Notes under the pieces: generated by a model
Databases searched by the model: none
What the model was told of the DNA's origin: nothing
Seen by the model: only the letters and a program-made list of their open reading frames with translations
Part shown: positions 62,926 through 64,000 of the stretch, one piece after another
Numbering within the stretch: position 1 is the first letter of the stretch
How the letters are laid out: every line of letters begins with the position of its first letter
Source: Lagopus muta
Lineage: Eukaryota; Chordata; Aves; Galliformes; Phasianidae
Direction: 5' to 3'
Length of the DNA stretch: 64,000 nt
Assembly: GCF_023343835.1 (NCBI RefSeq)
Contig: NC_064449.1
Coordinates: 868,001 to 932,000 of the forward strand
Program-made: the position numbers and the translations under genes

Positions 62926-64000
62926 ATAATCCTACTTCAAAATGTAAGATTTAAGGAAAAATAAAATAAGTTTCATACATGAGAAAGCAAAGTTCTGGGG
63001 CCCCAGAAGGCCCTTCTTTATGTGACTACTGGAAGTCTGAAAGTCTTGAAGATGAATGAATACAGAGCTTAAATCTTTACTTCCTAGAGGTGAGAAATCC
63101 CCACGTAACCCATTGCCTGAGCAGCAGGTCCCTGACAACCTGAAGAATTCCAAGAACTGTCCCTTAGGCCTCTTCCAACACAGTCATGGGCAAGAGCCAG
63201 ACAGAAGCACCAAGCACCATGTCTAAGACATCTTGAAGACATAAAGAAATTGTAACTGCATACTCCCTGCCCTCCTATCTGCCTTTGCCCCCAAGTCACA
63301 TCTGACTCTGTAATTCACCTGCATTTGGAAATCTGCAAAATCTCACCTGTGACAGCTCTGCTGACAAACAGGGGAGATCAGAGCCTTTCATCTGGATGAT
63401 GAACTGCCAGCCTGTCAGAACGGTGGAGGATCTGTACTGTGCTGAGACAGGTCAGAGCCGCCGTAGGGGGTCTCCGCATTCTGACCTTGGAAGGGTTTGA
63501 GGAGGACTTTCAGCTGTACCTGCTCTCAATTCTCAGGGCCTATAGGGCAGTAAATATGCGTGTTCCTGTGAGAAACGTGAATGTACTGATAACCAGAAGT
63601 CTACATGCTACGGTGCACACATGGGTTGGAGAATATTAGATTGAGACGATCAACCTCCATTTCTCAAATGCGGGCCTCCCACAGTGGATGATTAATTGGC
63701 AAATAAGTTCTAGAAACTGATAATGAGGTAATTACATGTAAAATTAGGTCTTCAAGTAGCTAAGCATGAAGCCTAGAGCATGGTATTATTTACCTACTGT
63801 TCTTACCCAGCCTAATTTGATCAATTTGTAGTTGTTTGCTTTAGAAAGATCAACAGTGGCATCTTGGGTTCTTCAGCCTGGCTCTGCCTCCCTACGTGCA
63901 ATACTGATATTAAAGGAAATTTCTCTGCTAGGTACTGCCCCATGATGAGAGGGAGTAACAGAAAGTTCTTGACTTTTTATTTCAGGTAATGTTGTCCATC

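Larger units (their letters stand above)
53286..64000. other. Unique non-coding DNA with simple repeats
   Basis: No recognisable transposon over 10.7 kb. T13 lies at 55065-55077. A 13-bp tandem copy of ACAAATGAGTTTC lies at 60598-60623. A-rich and T-rich tracts are given separately. Open frames are short, several begin with non-ATG codons, and none carries a motif. The window ends in the same kind of sequence. Confidence 0.5.

Noticed and set aside
63439..63639. Frame with a leucine-rich, protein-like look near the right edge
   Set aside because: It begins with GTG and is only 66 codons long; no splice-site-bounded exon or family motif could be recognised.
1..64000. tRNA, rRNA, CRISPR arrays, operons or prokaryotic-type genes
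   Set aside because: No cloverleaf with A/B boxes, rRNA block, regularly spaced direct repeats or ribosome-binding-site-led gene series is visible; the transposons are avian.

Overview
The window looks like non-coding nuclear DNA of a bird, most likely a galliform close to chicken. Two things point there. First, at least eleven fragments of CR1 LINEs, several ending in the typical octamer-type 3' tails (ATTCTATG or ATTCTGTG repeats). Second, two short mariner-like elements with the Galluhop type of terminal inverted repeat, each flanked by a TA target duplication. The sequence is AT-rich and mostly poor in CpG. I find no exon, tRNA, rRNA or CRISPR array. The longest ATG-type open frames (139 and 136 codons) have no family motif and fit chance, so I read the window as a gene desert or the inside of a very long intron.

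Layout. From 1 to 4.3 kb there is unique DNA with a dense CR1 cluster (1338-1470, 2318-2390, 3218-3798, 3967-4283). A 312-bp solo-LTR-like insertion (3366-3677) splits one of these CR1 copies. From 4.3 to 12.2 kb the DNA is almost free of transposons; it holds nuclear-receptor half-sites (6185-6354) and a pair of exact MEF2-type sites next to a TATA-like box (10809-10859). At 12.2-13.1 kb lie a CR1 tail and a second, diverged relative of the LTR. From 13.1 to 28 kb I see no recognisable transposon. Within it, 23.2-27.7 kb is unusual: five long purine tracts on the + strand surround a CpG-dense block (24357-24600) with a near-consensus CTCF site. From 28 to 37.5 kb are two large CR1 3' fragments and both Galluhop copies, with an RFX/NF-Y motif pair at 35715-35749 between them. 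From 37.5 to 51.8 kb the DNA is mostly unique with two CR1 tails, a MIR-like SINE fossil at 49125-49325 containing a perfect AP-1 palindrome, and a (CTTTTTT)n satellite at 50095. At 51.8-53.3 kb is the largest CR1 relic, an antisense ORF2 remnant with an internal deletion that removes the reverse-transcriptase catalytic core. From 53.3 to 64 kb I see unique DNA with only simple repeats and one short perfect hairpin.

No genes work together here. If the window has a function it is probably regulatory or architectural, and 24.36-24.72 kb is the strongest single candidate. I found no undescribed multi-gene system.
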